29,600 nt of DNA from CAIVAT01 sp964355945 (GCA_964355945.1 CAYHGE010000040.1:1-29600); one strand, 5' to 3'. Positions 8,073 to 17,254 are shown, numbered from the stretch's first letter. Numbers and translations: made by a program. The notes: generated from the sequence alone by a model not told the origin.

Positions 8073-10367
8073 ATGGCAAAAATAACCAAGGAAGATGCAT
8101 TGCGTTATCATGCAGAAGGCCGACCCGGAAAAGTCGAAGTTATTCCGACAAAACCTCACAGAACCCAAAGAGATTTATCACTTGCCTATTCTCCCGGGGT
8201 TGCATTCCCGTGTCTGGAGATTGAAAAAAACAAGGATGACATCTACAAATACACCTCCAAAGGCAATCTTGTCGCCGTAATTTCAAACGGCACTGCCGTT
8301 CTCGGCCTGGGTGATATCGGCGCTGATGCCGGGAAACCAGTCATGGAAGGGAAAGGACTATTATTCAAAATTTTCGCAGATGTAGATGTTTTCGACATCG
8401 AGGTTGACACACACGATGTTGAAAAATTCATTGATACAGTTAAAAACATTGCCATTACCTTCGGAGGTATCAATCTCGAAGACATCAAGGCCCCGGAGTG
8501 TTTTGAAATCGAAGAGCGCCTCAAGAAAGAGCTTCAGATTCCCATCATGCACGATGATCAGCATGGAACAGCAATCATCAGCGCTGCCGGCTGGATCAAC
8601 GCCCTCGAAATTGCAGGCAAAAAGAGAGAAGAGGCCCGGATTGTTGTGAACGGAGCCGGTGCATCAGCCATTGCATGTACAAAAATGCTGGTTTCCTGCG
8701 GAGCAAAAAAAGAGAACATTGTCATGCTCGATACCAAAGGTGTGTTGCGCAAAGACCGTACGGATCTGAATAAATATAAACAACTCTTCGCGACCGACCG
8801 GGATATCCATACGTTGGCAGAAGCAATAGCCGGAGCGGATGTTTTTCTCGGACTATCGTCCAAAAATGTTGTTTCCAAAGACATGGTTCGTTCCATGGCC
8901 GACAACCCTGTCGTTTTCGCCATGGCAAATCCTGATCCTGAAATCGCTTATGATGATGCAATGGATGCGCGTCCCGACGTATTGATGGCTACCGGAAGAT
9001 CCGACTACCCCAACCAGGTGAATAATGTGCTTGGATTTCCGTTTATCTTTCGGGGAGCGCTCGACGTGCGGGCAACATGCATCAATGAGGAGATGAAAAT
9101 AGCAGCTGTTTATGCCCTTGCAAGTCTTGCAAAGGAAGATGTTCCTGAAAATGTCAGCGCTGCCTACAATGTAAAAAACCTTGTTTTCGGCAGAGAGTAT
9201 TTCATACCCAAACCACTGGATCCCAGACTGATAACAACAGTTGCACCTGCAGTTGCAAAAGCTGCCATGGATTCGGGGGTTGCACGCAATCCGATTACCG
9301 ACTGGGAAGGTTACAAAACCGAGCTGAGCAACCGCCTTGGCCTTGAAAATCAGCTTGTCAGAAGAATTGCACTCAAAGCCAAAACAGATCCCAAGAGAAT
9401 TGTATTTCCGGAAGGTGCCAACCTTAAAATCCTGAAGGCAGCCAAAGAAGTTTACCATGAAGGGATTGCGAAACCGATCCTTCTCGGCAATGCCGAACAA
9501 ATCAGGCAGATTATTGCCGAGAACCATCTCGATATCGGTGACCTGCCCATCATCGACCCCAGAGATCCGGGACAGGAGGCAAACCGCAAAATGTTTGCCG
9601 ACATGATCTGGAAAAAGAGACAAAGAAAAGGAACCGGACGGACTGAAGCTTACGACCAGACTGAAAATCGTAATTATTTCGGGATCATGATGGTTGAAAC
9701 CGGCCAGGCTGATGCAATGGTTTCAGGTGTGACCAGTGAATACGGCGATGTGATGGGACCAGCCTTAAAACTGATCGGGCCAAGACCGGACCTTCACCGT
9801 ATTTCAAGCATGTATATGGTGATCACCAAAAAAGGGCCCTACTTCTTCGCTGATACCACTGTGAATCTTGATCCTGACTGGAAAACGCTGGCAGAAACTG
9901 CTTTGCTGACTGCAGAGATGGTCAAAAGGTTTAACATTAAACCTGTGATTGCCATGCTGTCATACTCTAATTTCGGTTCTATAAAGCCATCGGAACATAC
10001 TACCGGTCCGGAAAAAGTGAGGCAGGCAACCATGTATTTACACAAGAATTATCCTGATTTGCTGGTTGATGGGGAGATTCAGGCCAATTTTGCGCTGAAC
10101 AAGGAGATGAGGAATGCACAATTCCCATTCTCGAAAATTGCGAACCAGGATGTAAATACGTTGATATTCCCGAATTTAAGTTCAGGCAACATCGCCTATA
10201 AGGTCATGCAGGAAATTGGTGGCGCGGAAGTGATCGGCCCCATTCTGATGGGGATCAATAAACCCATCCACGTCGTTCCGATGGAATGCAGTGTAAGGGA
10301 AATCGTACACATGACCACCATCGCTGTGATGGATGCCCAGCATGCCACCAAAGCAGGAAAAAAGTGA
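8073..10367 (+). CDS. maeB: NADP-dependent malic enzyme with C-terminal phosphotransacetylase-like domain
   Basis: This 764-residue protein catalyses oxidative decarboxylation of malate to pyruvate and CO2. The N-terminal malic domain has RDLSLAYSPGVA and MHDDQHGTA (159-167, metal/substrate region). The nucleotide domain has GAGASA at 194-199, and 'FAMANPDPEI' and 'PNQVNNVLGFPF' follow. From about 440 to the end is a PTA-like domain ('RIVFPEGANLKIL'). In E. coli MaeB this hybrid layout makes the enzyme respond to acetyl-CoA, and the PTA-like part is not thought to be catalytic. Length matches the family. It is first in a run with an aminotransferase (38-base gap) and pckA, consistent with an operon around C4 acids. 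NADP preference is inferred from the family. Confidence 0.96.
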   Translation: MAKITKEDALRYHAEGRPGKVEVIPTKPHRTQRDLSLAYSPGVAFPCLEIEKNKDDIYKYTSKGNLVAVISNGTAVLGLGDIGADAGKPVMEGKGLLFKIFADVDVFDIEVDTHDVEKFIDTVKNIAITFGGINLEDIKAPECFEIEERLKKELQIPIMHDDQHGTAIISAAGWINALEIAGKKREEARIVVNGAGASAIACTKMLVSCGAKKENIVMLDTKGVLRKDRTDLNKYKQLFATDRDIHTLAEAIAGADVFLGLSSKNVVSKDMVRSMADNPVVFAMANPDPEIAYDDAMDARPDVLMATGRSDYPNQVNNVLGFPFIFRGALDVRATCINEEMKIAAVYALASLAKEDVPENVSAAYNVKNLVFGREYFIPKPLDPRLITTVAPAVAKAAMDSGVARNPITDWEGYKTELSNRLGLENQLVRRIALKAKTDPKRIVFPEGANLKILKAAKEVYHEGIAKPILLGNAEQIRQIIAENHLDIGDLPIIDPRDPGQEANRKMFADMIWKKRQRKGTGRTEAYDQTENRNYFGIMMVETGQADAMVSGVTSEYGDVMGPALKLIGPRPDLHRISSMYMVITKKGPYFFADTTVNLDPDWKTLAETALLTAEMVKRFNIKPVIAMLSYSNFGSIKPSEHTTGPEKVRQATMYLHKNYPDLLVDGEIQANFALNKEMRNAQFPFSKIANQDVNTLIFPNLSSGNIAYKVMQEIGGAEVIGPILMGINKPIHVVPMECSVREIVHMTTIAVMDAQHATKAGKK

Positions 10368-10405
10368 TCTTAAGCATTTATTAACAATTAATATAACTGA
10401 GAATT

Positions 10406-11623
10406 ATGAGTCTAAGTATAATTGGAAGATCTATTGGAGAGTCTGTAACGTTAAAACTCAACGAAACAGCTGCCATACTCAGAGCAAAAGGTGAACCTGT
10501 GATTCACCTGGGAATTGGTGAACCAAAAAGCAAGGCACCTCTGGATGCCATTCTCGGGGCCGCCGGCCTGCTGAACAGTGGAGAGATTCGCTACACCCCG
10601 GCCGACGGCATACCTGCGCTGAAACAGGCCATCGTGCGCTATACCGGCGACATGTATCATCGCATTGTTTCACCGATGAATGTCATTGCATCCAGCGGTG
10701 CAAAACAGGCAATTATGGTTGCCCTGCAGGCGATTTTAAATCCCCAAGATGAAGTCGTTTTCCCGGCTCCGTACTGGGTTAGCTATCCTGAAATGGTGAA
10801 GCTTTGCGGTGCAGTTCCGGTACCTGTCCTTCCCGAAGACGGTAGTTTCTACCCGACTATCCAGGATATTGAACGGGTTTGCAGCTCCTATACCAAAGCC
10901 ATTATCATCAACAGCCCGAACAACCCTACAGGAGCCATGTATTCGGCTCAGTTCATTGCTGAAATTGTTGAGTTCTGCGAAAAAAAGAGCATCTACCTGA
11001 TCATGGATGACATTTATCACCGCCTGATCTTTGACAACCGCAAACCCATCAGCTGCTATGACTTTTTAAAAACCAGCGTGGATGAATCGAAACTGATCGT
11101 TATCAACGGAGTTTCCAAACAATATGCCATGACCGGATTCCGGATCGGCTGGGCCGTAGCACACAGAAAACTGATTGAGGTCATGACCAACATTCAGAGC
11201 CATCAAACATCCGGTCCTTCTGTCGTTCTGCAGGCAGCCGCTGTCGGTGCCATCAATGGTGTTCAATCCTGTGTTGACAGCCTCTGCTACACCCTTGAAA
11301 ACAACACCAAGGTCATGATGGAGCAACTCAACTCCTTTGAAGGAGTGAGAGCCACAAAACCTGACGGAACATTTTACTGCTTTGTTGATTTCAGTCACTA
11401 CAGTAAGGATTCCAGCAAACTTGCCTTCTTCCTGCTCGATAAAGTGCGGGTAATCACAGTCCCTGGAAAAGAGTTCGGGCTGGATGGTCATCTCAGGTTA
11501 TCTACCTGTGGCTCTCTGAAAGATATAACGCAGGGAATTGAGCGGATAAAATGGGCATTGGATCCAAATTCTCCGAATGAAATCTACGTCGGCGACCGCA
11601 AAATGGTAAGGGATTGGCTATAA
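10406..11623 (+). CDS. PLP-dependent class I/II aminotransferase, probably aspartate aminotransferase
   Basis: This 405-residue fold-type I aminotransferase has NSPNNPTGA and the PLP lysine K238 in SKQYAMTGFRIGW. The arginine six residues on is part of the family's carboxylate-binding region. The overall look is that of the aspartate/prephenate aminotransferase subgroup (subgroup I-gamma), which moves an amino group between aspartate and 2-oxoglutarate. Its place between malic enzyme and PEP carboxykinase, both acting at the oxaloacetate/malate node, supports oxaloacetate/aspartate as substrates. Alternatives are aromatic or alanine aminotransferase activity. Gaps to the neighbours are 38 and 34 bases, suggesting co-transcription. 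Confidence 0.88.
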   Translation: MSLSIIGRSIGESVTLKLNETAAILRAKGEPVIHLGIGEPKSKAPLDAILGAAGLLNSGEIRYTPADGIPALKQAIVRYTGDMYHRIVSPMNVIASSGAKQAIMVALQAILNPQDEVVFPAPYWVSYPEMVKLCGAVPVPVLPEDGSFYPTIQDIERVCSSYTKAIIINSPNNPTGAMYSAQFIAEIVEFCEKKSIYLIMDDIYHRLIFDNRKPISCYDFLKTSVDESKLIVINGVSKQYAMTGFRIGWAVAHRKLIEVMTNIQSHQTSGPSVVLQAAAVGAINGVQSCVDSLCYTLENNTKVMMEQLNSFEGVRATKPDGTFYCFVDFSHYSKDSSKLAFFLLDKVRVITVPGKEFGLDGHLRLSTCGSLKDITQGIERIKWALDPNSPNEIYVGDRKMVRDWL

Positions 11624-11657
11624 ACTATTTTTTTTGGAACAATTAACTTCATAAATT

Positions 11658-13307
11658 ATGTCAAAATATCTGAAATTTGAAACCCCTGCTCAAAAGCAGG
11701 CTGCAAATTTGAAAGCTGAATTCGGACTGATGAACCACGGCCTGGTACATCTTGAGCGGGTTTACTGGAACCTCCCGGAAGCTGCATTATACGAAGAGGC
11801 CGTATTTCGCAATGAAGGCAAGATCGTAAACGGAGGTCCGTTGCTGGTGCATACCGGTAAGTGGACTGCCCGGGCAGCGAACGAAAAATATTTCGTGAAA
11901 GAATCCTCCACCGAAGATAAAATCGACTGGGGAAAAAGCAATCGCCCGATGACACCTGAAAAATTCGATGGTTTATTTAGCCGTCTGCAGGCTTTTCTGC
12001 AAGGTGAAGAGTTGTTTGTCCAGGATGTCTTTGTAGGCGCTGACCCCGATTACCAGATGCCGATCCGCATCATCACCGACACTGCCTGGCAGAGCCTCTT
12101 TGCCCGCAACATGTTCATGACCACCAACACACTGGAAAAATGCAAAACCCATGTTCCCCAGTTCACCCTGATCGCATCACCCTCCTTTAAACTTGATCCG
12201 AGGGTGGACGGAACCAACAGTGAAACTGCGATCGTGATCGATTTTTCCAGGAAAATCGCCATTGTTGCCAACACGGAATACGCCGGTGAAATCAAGAAAT
12301 CGATATTTACCATCATGAACTTCCTGATGCCACTTCAGGATGTAATGTCGATGCACTGTTCAGCCAATGTTGGTAAAGCGGGCGACGTTGCCCTGTTTTT
12401 CGGATTGAGCGGCACCGGGAAAACCACCCTTTCTGCTGATCCTAACAGGGCCCTGATTGGTGATGACGAGCATGCCTGGAGCGACGAAGGTGTTTACAAC
12501 TATGAAGGTGGCTGCTATGCCAAGGTCATCCGGCTGTCTGCAGAAAATGAACCGGAAATTTATGCCTGTACCCGAAGGTTCGGTACCATTCTTGAAAATG
12601 TGGTCTATGATCCTAATTCCAGGAAAATTGACCTCGATGATGATCAGATCACTGAAAACACCAGGGCTTCCTATCCGCTTGAATTCATCCCCAATGCCAT
12701 CCCTGAAAAGATGGTGAAAACGCACCCTAAAAATGTGATCTTCCTTACATGTGATGCGCAAGGCGTACTCCCTCCCATTGCGAGGCTCAGCATGAACCAG
12801 GCAATTTACCATTTCATAAGCGGATATACCTCCAAAATTGCCGGTACCGAACTTGGTCTTGGCATTGAGCCCGAGATCGCCTTCAGCGCGTGTTTCGGAG
12901 CGCCATTTATGGTACATCATCCCTATTTTTATGCTGATCTCCTGAGAAGAAAAATCGAGAAACACGATGCAAAAGTCTGGCTTGTAAATACCGGATGGGT
13001 TGGTGGAAAATTCGGGGTTGGTAAACGGATCAGCATCCGCCATACCCGTAACATGCTCAATGCCGTTCTTGATGGTGAACTCGACAACGTGGAATTCCGT
13101 AAAGATAAGATTTTCAACTTTGACATCCCGCTTACCTGTCCGAATGTACCGGCCGATGTGCTGGATCCTTCCAATGCCTGGGGAAACAAAGAAGAATACT
13201 GGATGAAATACGATGCCCTGGCTTCAAGATACATTGAAAACTTCAAAGCATTTACCGACGGGTGCCCTGATGAAATTCTAACCTCAGGTCCGAAAAGGAA
13301 TCGATAG
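11658..13307 (+). CDS. pckA: Phosphoenolpyruvate carboxykinase (ATP)
   Basis: This 549-residue protein interconverts oxaloacetate plus ATP with phosphoenolpyruvate, CO2 and ADP. The P-loop GLSGTGKTT is at residues 249-257 (K255), followed by the LIGDDEHAW metal/phosphate segment. SMHCSAN just before the P-loop carries the histidine that in this family helps bind manganese. Length is slightly above the usual 530-540. In many anaerobic Bacteroidota PEP carboxykinase works in the carboxylating direction to make oxaloacetate for succinate formation. Direction here cannot be read from sequence. It is third in the maeB run and is followed by a hairpin terminator. Confidence 0.97.
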   Translation: MSKYLKFETPAQKQAANLKAEFGLMNHGLVHLERVYWNLPEAALYEEAVFRNEGKIVNGGPLLVHTGKWTARAANEKYFVKESSTEDKIDWGKSNRPMTPEKFDGLFSRLQAFLQGEELFVQDVFVGADPDYQMPIRIITDTAWQSLFARNMFMTTNTLEKCKTHVPQFTLIASPSFKLDPRVDGTNSETAIVIDFSRKIAIVANTEYAGEIKKSIFTIMNFLMPLQDVMSMHCSANVGKAGDVALFFGLSGTGKTTLSADPNRALIGDDEHAWSDEGVYNYEGGCYAKVIRLSAENEPEIYACTRRFGTILENVVYDPNSRKIDLDDDQITENTRASYPLEFIPNAIPEKMVKTHPKNVIFLTCDAQGVLPPIARLSMNQAIYHFISGYTSKIAGTELGLGIEPEIAFSACFGAPFMVHHPYFYADLLRRKIEKHDAKVWLVNTGWVGGKFGVGKRISIRHTRNMLNAVLDGELDNVEFRKDKIFNFDIPLTCPNVPADVLDPSNAWGNKEEYWMKYDALASRYIENFKAFTDGCPDEILTSGPKRNR

Positions 13308-13330
13308 ATTTTCCTGCATCTGCCGCTTTC

Positions 13331-13374
13331 ACTGCTGCACCGGGTATCATTGCCTGATGCAGCAGTTTTATTTT
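13331..13374 (+). terminator. Terminator after pckA
   Basis: A perfect 9-bp stem, ACTGCTGCA (13331-13339) with TGCAGCAGT (13358-13366), surrounds an 18-base loop that can pair further inside. TTTTATTTT follows. It separates maeB-aminotransferase-pckA from gltA-mdh. Confidence 0.75.
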
Positions 13375-13438
13375 GCATTTTACCCGGGAGAACACCCTTC
13401 TCCTGATTGCTTTTTTCTTAAAAATTAACATCTGCCAA

Positions 13439-13469
13439 TTTGCATATTCAATTTATATTGTTAATTTTA
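13439..13469 (+). promoter_or_regulatory. Possible promoter of citrate synthase
   Basis: TTTG at 13439-13442, 19 bases, then TAATTTTA at 13462-13469, one base off TAnnTTTG. A run of ten A follows near 13477-13486, and the ATG is at 13521. The spacing fits the Bacteroidota pattern, but the -7 match is imperfect. Confidence 0.35.
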
Positions 13470-13520
13470 TAGCATTAAAAAAAAAATCCATCCATTTATA
13501 AACCAGTAAATAACAAGGCC

Positions 13521-14825
13521 ATGAGTTCATTAAAGTCTAAATTTGTTGAAAAGGCTGTGCCTGTAGCAGCTGAAGTAAAATCATTGTTCAAGGATCACGG
13601 CAATACCGTTATCGGACAAGTCACCATCGAGTCTGTGATTGACGGCATGAAAGGGTTGCCGGCACTGCTTACCCTGACATCCAAACTGGATGCCCAGGAA
13701 GGCATCCGTTTCAGAGGTTATTCAATCCCTGAACTCCAGGAAAAGCTTCCCAAACTTAACCCACAGGACGAGCCACTCCCCGAAGGGCTTTTTTACCTGA
13801 TGTTGTTGGGCGACATCCCTACCCTGGATGAGGTGATGGAAATCGGCAAGGAGTGGAAACAACGTGCTGTTGTTCCCGACAGTGTTTTCAAGGTACTTGA
13901 TGCTCTGCCAATGGATTCTGCACCCATGGCCGACTTTAGCGTTGGAATCCTGACACTGGCTACAGAGTCGAAATTCCTTCAGGCTTACAATGCCGGCGTT
14001 GGCAAAAAAGATTATTGGGATTCCTATTATGAGGATGTGATGAATTTCATTGGCCAGTTGCCTGTGATCGCTGCCTATATTTATCGTAAACATTATTTCA
14101 ACGGGAATGTCATTCCTGCAGATCCTTCACTTGACTGGTCGGCCAACCTTGCACACATGATGGGCTATGATGATCCTGAAATTTACAAATTATTCAGACT
14201 GTACCTCACCATTCATGCTGACCATGAAGGTGGAAACGTTTCTGCCCATGCTGCCCACCTCGTGGCATCAGCGTTGAGTAATCCTTACTATTCCTATGCT
14301 GCAGGCATGCTCGGACTTGCAGGCCCGCTGCATGGTTATGCCAACCAGGAAGTAATTGCCTGGATCCTTGATATGATCAAAGAGATCGGAACTGAAACCC
14401 CGACCAAACAACAGATCCATGATTTTTGCGAAAAAACCATTGGTGCAGGCCGCGTAATTCCAGGTTACGGCCATGCCGTTCTGAGGAAAACTGACCCGCG
14501 TTTTGAGGCCCAGAGAGAGTTTGCCGGAAAATATTGTACCGGCGACAGTTTCATCCAGATCGTAAATGACCTGTATGAGGTAGTTCCACCGATTTTAGGT
14601 TCACTCGGCAAAGTTAAAAACCCCTGGCCGAACGTCGATGCCTACTCCGGTTCACTGCTGATGCATTACGGAATCAAGGAAGCGCCCTTCTATACTGTAT
14701 TATTCGGAGTTTCAAGGGCACTGGGCGTTCTCGCATCACTTCTTTGGGACAGGGCACTTGGCTTACAGATTGAAAGACCATCTTCCTATACACTGGAGTG
14801 GTTCAAGGAAAAAGCCGGAATATAA
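13521..14825 (+). CDS. gltA: Citrate synthase, mitochondrial (Si) type
   Basis: This 434-residue protein condenses oxaloacetate with acetyl-CoA to citrate. The sequence follows the animal mitochondrial enzyme closely rather than the E. coli GltA type, for example EGIRFRGYSIPE, LTIHADHEGGNVSAH, GPLHGYANQEV, GYGHAVLRKTDPR and VLFGVSRALGVLA. Aligned from memory to the pig heart enzyme, the catalytic residues are H271 (pig H274), H318 (H320) and D373 (D375), with identical spacing between the last two. Malate dehydrogenase starts 27 bases downstream, so both are probably co-transcribed. Related eukaryote-like citrate synthases are known in some bacteria such as Geobacter. The gene symbol is given by function. 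Confidence 0.95.
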   Translation: MSSLKSKFVEKAVPVAAEVKSLFKDHGNTVIGQVTIESVIDGMKGLPALLTLTSKLDAQEGIRFRGYSIPELQEKLPKLNPQDEPLPEGLFYLMLLGDIPTLDEVMEIGKEWKQRAVVPDSVFKVLDALPMDSAPMADFSVGILTLATESKFLQAYNAGVGKKDYWDSYYEDVMNFIGQLPVIAAYIYRKHYFNGNVIPADPSLDWSANLAHMMGYDDPEIYKLFRLYLTIHADHEGGNVSAHAAHLVASALSNPYYSYAAGMLGLAGPLHGYANQEVIAWILDMIKEIGTETPTKQQIHDFCEKTIGAGRVIPGYGHAVLRKTDPRFEAQREFAGKYCTGDSFIQIVNDLYEVVPPILGSLGKVKNPWPNVDAYSGSLLMHYGIKEAPFYTVLFGVSRALGVLASLLWDRALGLQIERPSSYTLEWFKEKAGI

Positions 14826-14852
14826 AAAACTAACTTTAAAAACATAGAAAAC

Positions 14853-15791
14853 ATGAAAGTAACAGTTGTAGGTGCCGGACTGGTTGGCGCAACATGTGCC
14901 GATTCCATCGCACATAAAGACATCGTAAAAGAGGTGGTCCTCCTGGATGTCAAACAAAACGTAGCAGAGGGTAAAGCACTGGATATGTGGCAGATGTCGC
15001 CTGTTGACCAGTTTGACACACGAATCCACGGCTCAACAAATGACTATAGCAAGACAGCCGGGTCAGACATTGTTGTCATTACTGCCGGTGTACCACGCAA
15101 GCCCGGAATGAGCCGTGACGACCTGATTTCCATCAATGCCGATATCGTAAAATCCAGCACAGAGAATATCATCAAATACTCTCCCAATGCGATCATTATC
15201 ATTGTTTCAAATCCGTTGGATGTAATGACTTACTGTGCTTATCTCACAGCAAAAATTGACTCAAGCCGTGTATTTGGCATGGCCGGAATCCTTGATACTG
15301 CCAGGTATGGTGCATTCCTGGCGGAAGCCCTGGATTGCTCCCCGAAAGACATCCAGTCAATCCTGATGGGTGGACATGGTGACACCATGGTTCCGTTGCC
15401 ACGTTATACAACCGTGAGCGGAATTCCTGTTGAGGAGTTGATTGCAAAGGATAAGCTGGATGCAATTGTTGAACGGACCAAAAAAGGCGGTACGGAAATC
15501 GTAAACCTGCTTGGCACCTCTGCATGGTATGCTCCCGGAGTGGCAGCAGCTCAAATGGTTGAAGCCATCGTCAAAGACCAGAACAGGATATTCCCATGCT
15601 GCGCCTGGTTACAGGGTCAATATGGCCTGAAGGATATCTATCTCGGAGTTCCTGTAAAACTGGGACGGAAAGGCATCGTAGAGATCATCGAGTTGAAGCT
15701 CAACGCTGAGGAAAAACAGCTGGTTGATGCTTCAGCAAAAGCTGTTCGCGAAGTGATGGATGTTCTGGATAAAATGAATGCTGCAAAATAG
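14853..15791 (+). CDS. mdh: NAD-dependent malate dehydrogenase (LDH-like type)
   Basis: This 312-residue protein interconverts malate and oxaloacetate. A Rossmann motif GAGLVG sits at the N-terminus. An acidic residue ends the second strand (VVLLDV), which favours NAD. The mobile loop AGVPRKPGMSR carries two arginines, which mark malate rather than lactate specificity. The catalytic histidine is H175 in GGHGDTMVPL. Length and motifs match the lactate-dehydrogenase-like bacterial MDH group. The gene is tightly packed after citrate synthase, to which it can feed oxaloacetate. A cold-shock gene follows after 39 bases. Confidence 0.96.
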   Translation: MKVTVVGAGLVGATCADSIAHKDIVKEVVLLDVKQNVAEGKALDMWQMSPVDQFDTRIHGSTNDYSKTAGSDIVVITAGVPRKPGMSRDDLISINADIVKSSTENIIKYSPNAIIIIVSNPLDVMTYCAYLTAKIDSSRVFGMAGILDTARYGAFLAEALDCSPKDIQSILMGGHGDTMVPLPRYTTVSGIPVEELIAKDKLDAIVERTKKGGTEIVNLLGTSAWYAPGVAAAQMVEAIVKDQNRIFPCCAWLQGQYGLKDIYLGVPVKLGRKGIVEIIELKLNAEEKQLVDASAKAVREVMDVLDKMNAAK

Positions 15792-15830
15792 ATTTTAACG
15801 AATTATTATTAATCTTAATTTCAAAGTGTT

Positions 15831-16022
15831 ATGTCAACAGGTAAGGTAAAATTTTTCAATGAGAGAAAAGGTTTTGGTTTCATCCTGGATGATGAAAGCC
15901 AGCAGGATGTTTTCGTTCATGTGAGTGGATTGATTGATAAAATTCGCGAAGATGACCAGGTTTCTTTTGATCTGACAGAAGACAATCGCGGCAAAAAAGC
16001 CATTAACGTTCGGAGGGATTAA
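15831..16022 (+). CDS. Cold-shock domain protein (CspA family)
   Basis: This 63-residue single cold-shock domain binds single-stranded nucleic acid and usually acts as an RNA chaperone. RNP1-like KGFGFI (13-18) and RNP2-like VFVHVS (27-32) are intact. It starts 39 bases after mdh on the same strand and ends at a strong terminator, so it may be read through from the citrate synthase operon. I see no clear promoter of its own in the short gap. Confidence 0.93.
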   Translation: MSTGKVKFFNERKGFGFILDDESQQDVFVHVSGLIDKIREDDQVSFDLTEDNRGKKAINVRRD

Positions 16023-16042
16023 CTGATTCCCGTCCGGTAAAA

Positions 16043-16074
16043 AAAAAGAGCGAAGTCCTAACCTCGCTCTTTTT
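16043..16074. terminator. Bidirectional terminator between the cold-shock gene and dnaN
   Basis: An 11-bp stem pairs 16043-16053 (AAAAAGAGCGA) with 16064-16074 (TCGCTCTTTTT) around a 10-base loop. Both ends are A/T tracts, so a U run forms in either direction. It lies between two converging genes. A short direct repeat GTCCGGTAAA flanks it at 16032 and 16084. Confidence 0.88.
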
Positions 16075-16104
16075 CTGTTTACTGTCCGGTAAAGCTTCGG
16101 GTGA

Positions 16105-17229
16105 TTATTTATTCAGCATCACCGGCATCACCAACATCAGGATATCCTCGTCCTTGTTGTCATTGTTAAGCGGGGTGAGGATGCCGGCTTTATTGGGAGC
16201 AGACATTTCGAGACTGATCTCTTCTGTGTCGATGTTGTTCAGCATCTCCAGCAGGAATTTCGAATTGAACCCGATTTCAAGATCGTCCCCGTTGTAAGAG
16301 CAATTCAGCCTTTCTTTTGCCTCATTGGAAAAATCAATATCTTCTGCACTGAGAATCAACTCCTGGCCTGAAACTTTAAATCTGATCTGATGTGTTGACT
16401 GGTTTGCAAAAATTGACACGCGGCGTATGGTGGTCAGCAGTGCGTGGCGGTCGATGGTAAGCTTATTTGGATTTTCCTTCGGAATAACTGCATCATAATT
16501 CGGGTATTTCCCGTCGATCAGGCGGCAGATCAGGTGAATATTCGAGAAGGAGAAGAAAGCGTTGGTTTTATTATATTCAATAGTGACCTGAACCTCCTGG
16601 CTTGACAGGATATTTTTCAACAGGTTCAGCGGCTTTTTTGGAAGAATGAACGAAGCAGAATCCGGTGATTTAAGATCGGTTCGTTTATATTTCACCAATT
16701 TATGGGCATCTGTTGCAACAAAGGTGATATCATCGGGTGACAATTCACAGAACACACCGGAGAGTACCATCCGCAGTTCATCATTTCCGGTCGCAAAAAG
16801 GGTCTTGTTGATTGCCTGAGACAACAGGTGTGAATCAATCGTGATGGCTGTAGTCTCTTCCAGGGATGGTGTATGCGGATACTCTTCACTGCGGTGGCCC
16901 GAAAGTTTATATTTTCCCTCTCCGGCAGAAATTTCGATCATCAGGGTCTCCATGTCAATGGAGAAAGCAACCGGGATATCAGGAAAGGTTTTAAGCGTTT
17001 CCACCAGGATCTTTGCCGGAATTGCAACACTTCCTGTATCTTCAGCCATATCAGGACTAATTGACACACGCATGGTCGTTTCCAGGTCGGAAGAGGTGAT
17101 GGTTATCGAATTCTCTTTAAGTTCAAAAAGAAAGTCATCCAGAATGGGAAGTGTATTATTGGTGTTGATCACACCCAGGATCGACTGAAGGCTTTTAAGT
17201 AATGTTGTGCTGGAGATGATAAATTTCAT
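16105..17229 (-). CDS. dnaN: DNA polymerase III beta subunit (sliding clamp)
   Basis: This 374-residue protein forms the ring that tethers DNA polymerase III to DNA and recruits repair proteins. It begins MKFIISSTTLL and ends MLVMPVMLN, close to the usual bacterial clamp C-terminus (MPMR-like). Length fits three clamp domains of about 120 residues each. 'VSIFANQSTHQIRFKV' and 'KYPNYDAVIP' are typical segments. It is not beside dnaA or recF, so this is not the classic origin layout. plsY lies upstream on the same strand, with an 89-base gap holding a good promoter. Confidence 0.97.
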   Translation of the reverse strand: MKFIISSTTLLKSLQSILGVINTNNTLPILDDFLFELKENSITITSSDLETTMRVSISPDMAEDTGSVAIPAKILVETLKTFPDIPVAFSIDMETLMIEISAGEGKYKLSGHRSEEYPHTPSLEETTAITIDSHLLSQAINKTLFATGNDELRMVLSGVFCELSPDDITFVATDAHKLVKYKRTDLKSPDSASFILPKKPLNLLKNILSSQEVQVTIEYNKTNAFFSFSNIHLICRLIDGKYPNYDAVIPKENPNKLTIDRHALLTTIRRVSIFANQSTHQIRFKVSGQELILSAEDIDFSNEAKERLNCSYNGDDLEIGFNSKFLLEMLNNIDTEEISLEMSAPNKAGILTPLNNDNKDEDILMLVMPVMLNK

Positions 17230-17254
17230 GGTAGATTATTTATTAAAATTGTTC

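Noticed and set aside
8853..9623. Long antisense frame (256 residues) inside maeB
   Set aside because: It is a shadow of a well-supported malic enzyme; the product is cysteine-rich and unlike any family.
12360..13043. Antisense frame (227 residues) inside pckA
   Set aside because: The pckA motifs in the other frame are complete, so this is a codon-structure shadow.
16105..17229. Chromosomal replication origin near dnaN
   Set aside because: There is no dnaA, recF or gyrB nearby, and I saw no cluster of DnaA boxes in the flanking gaps.
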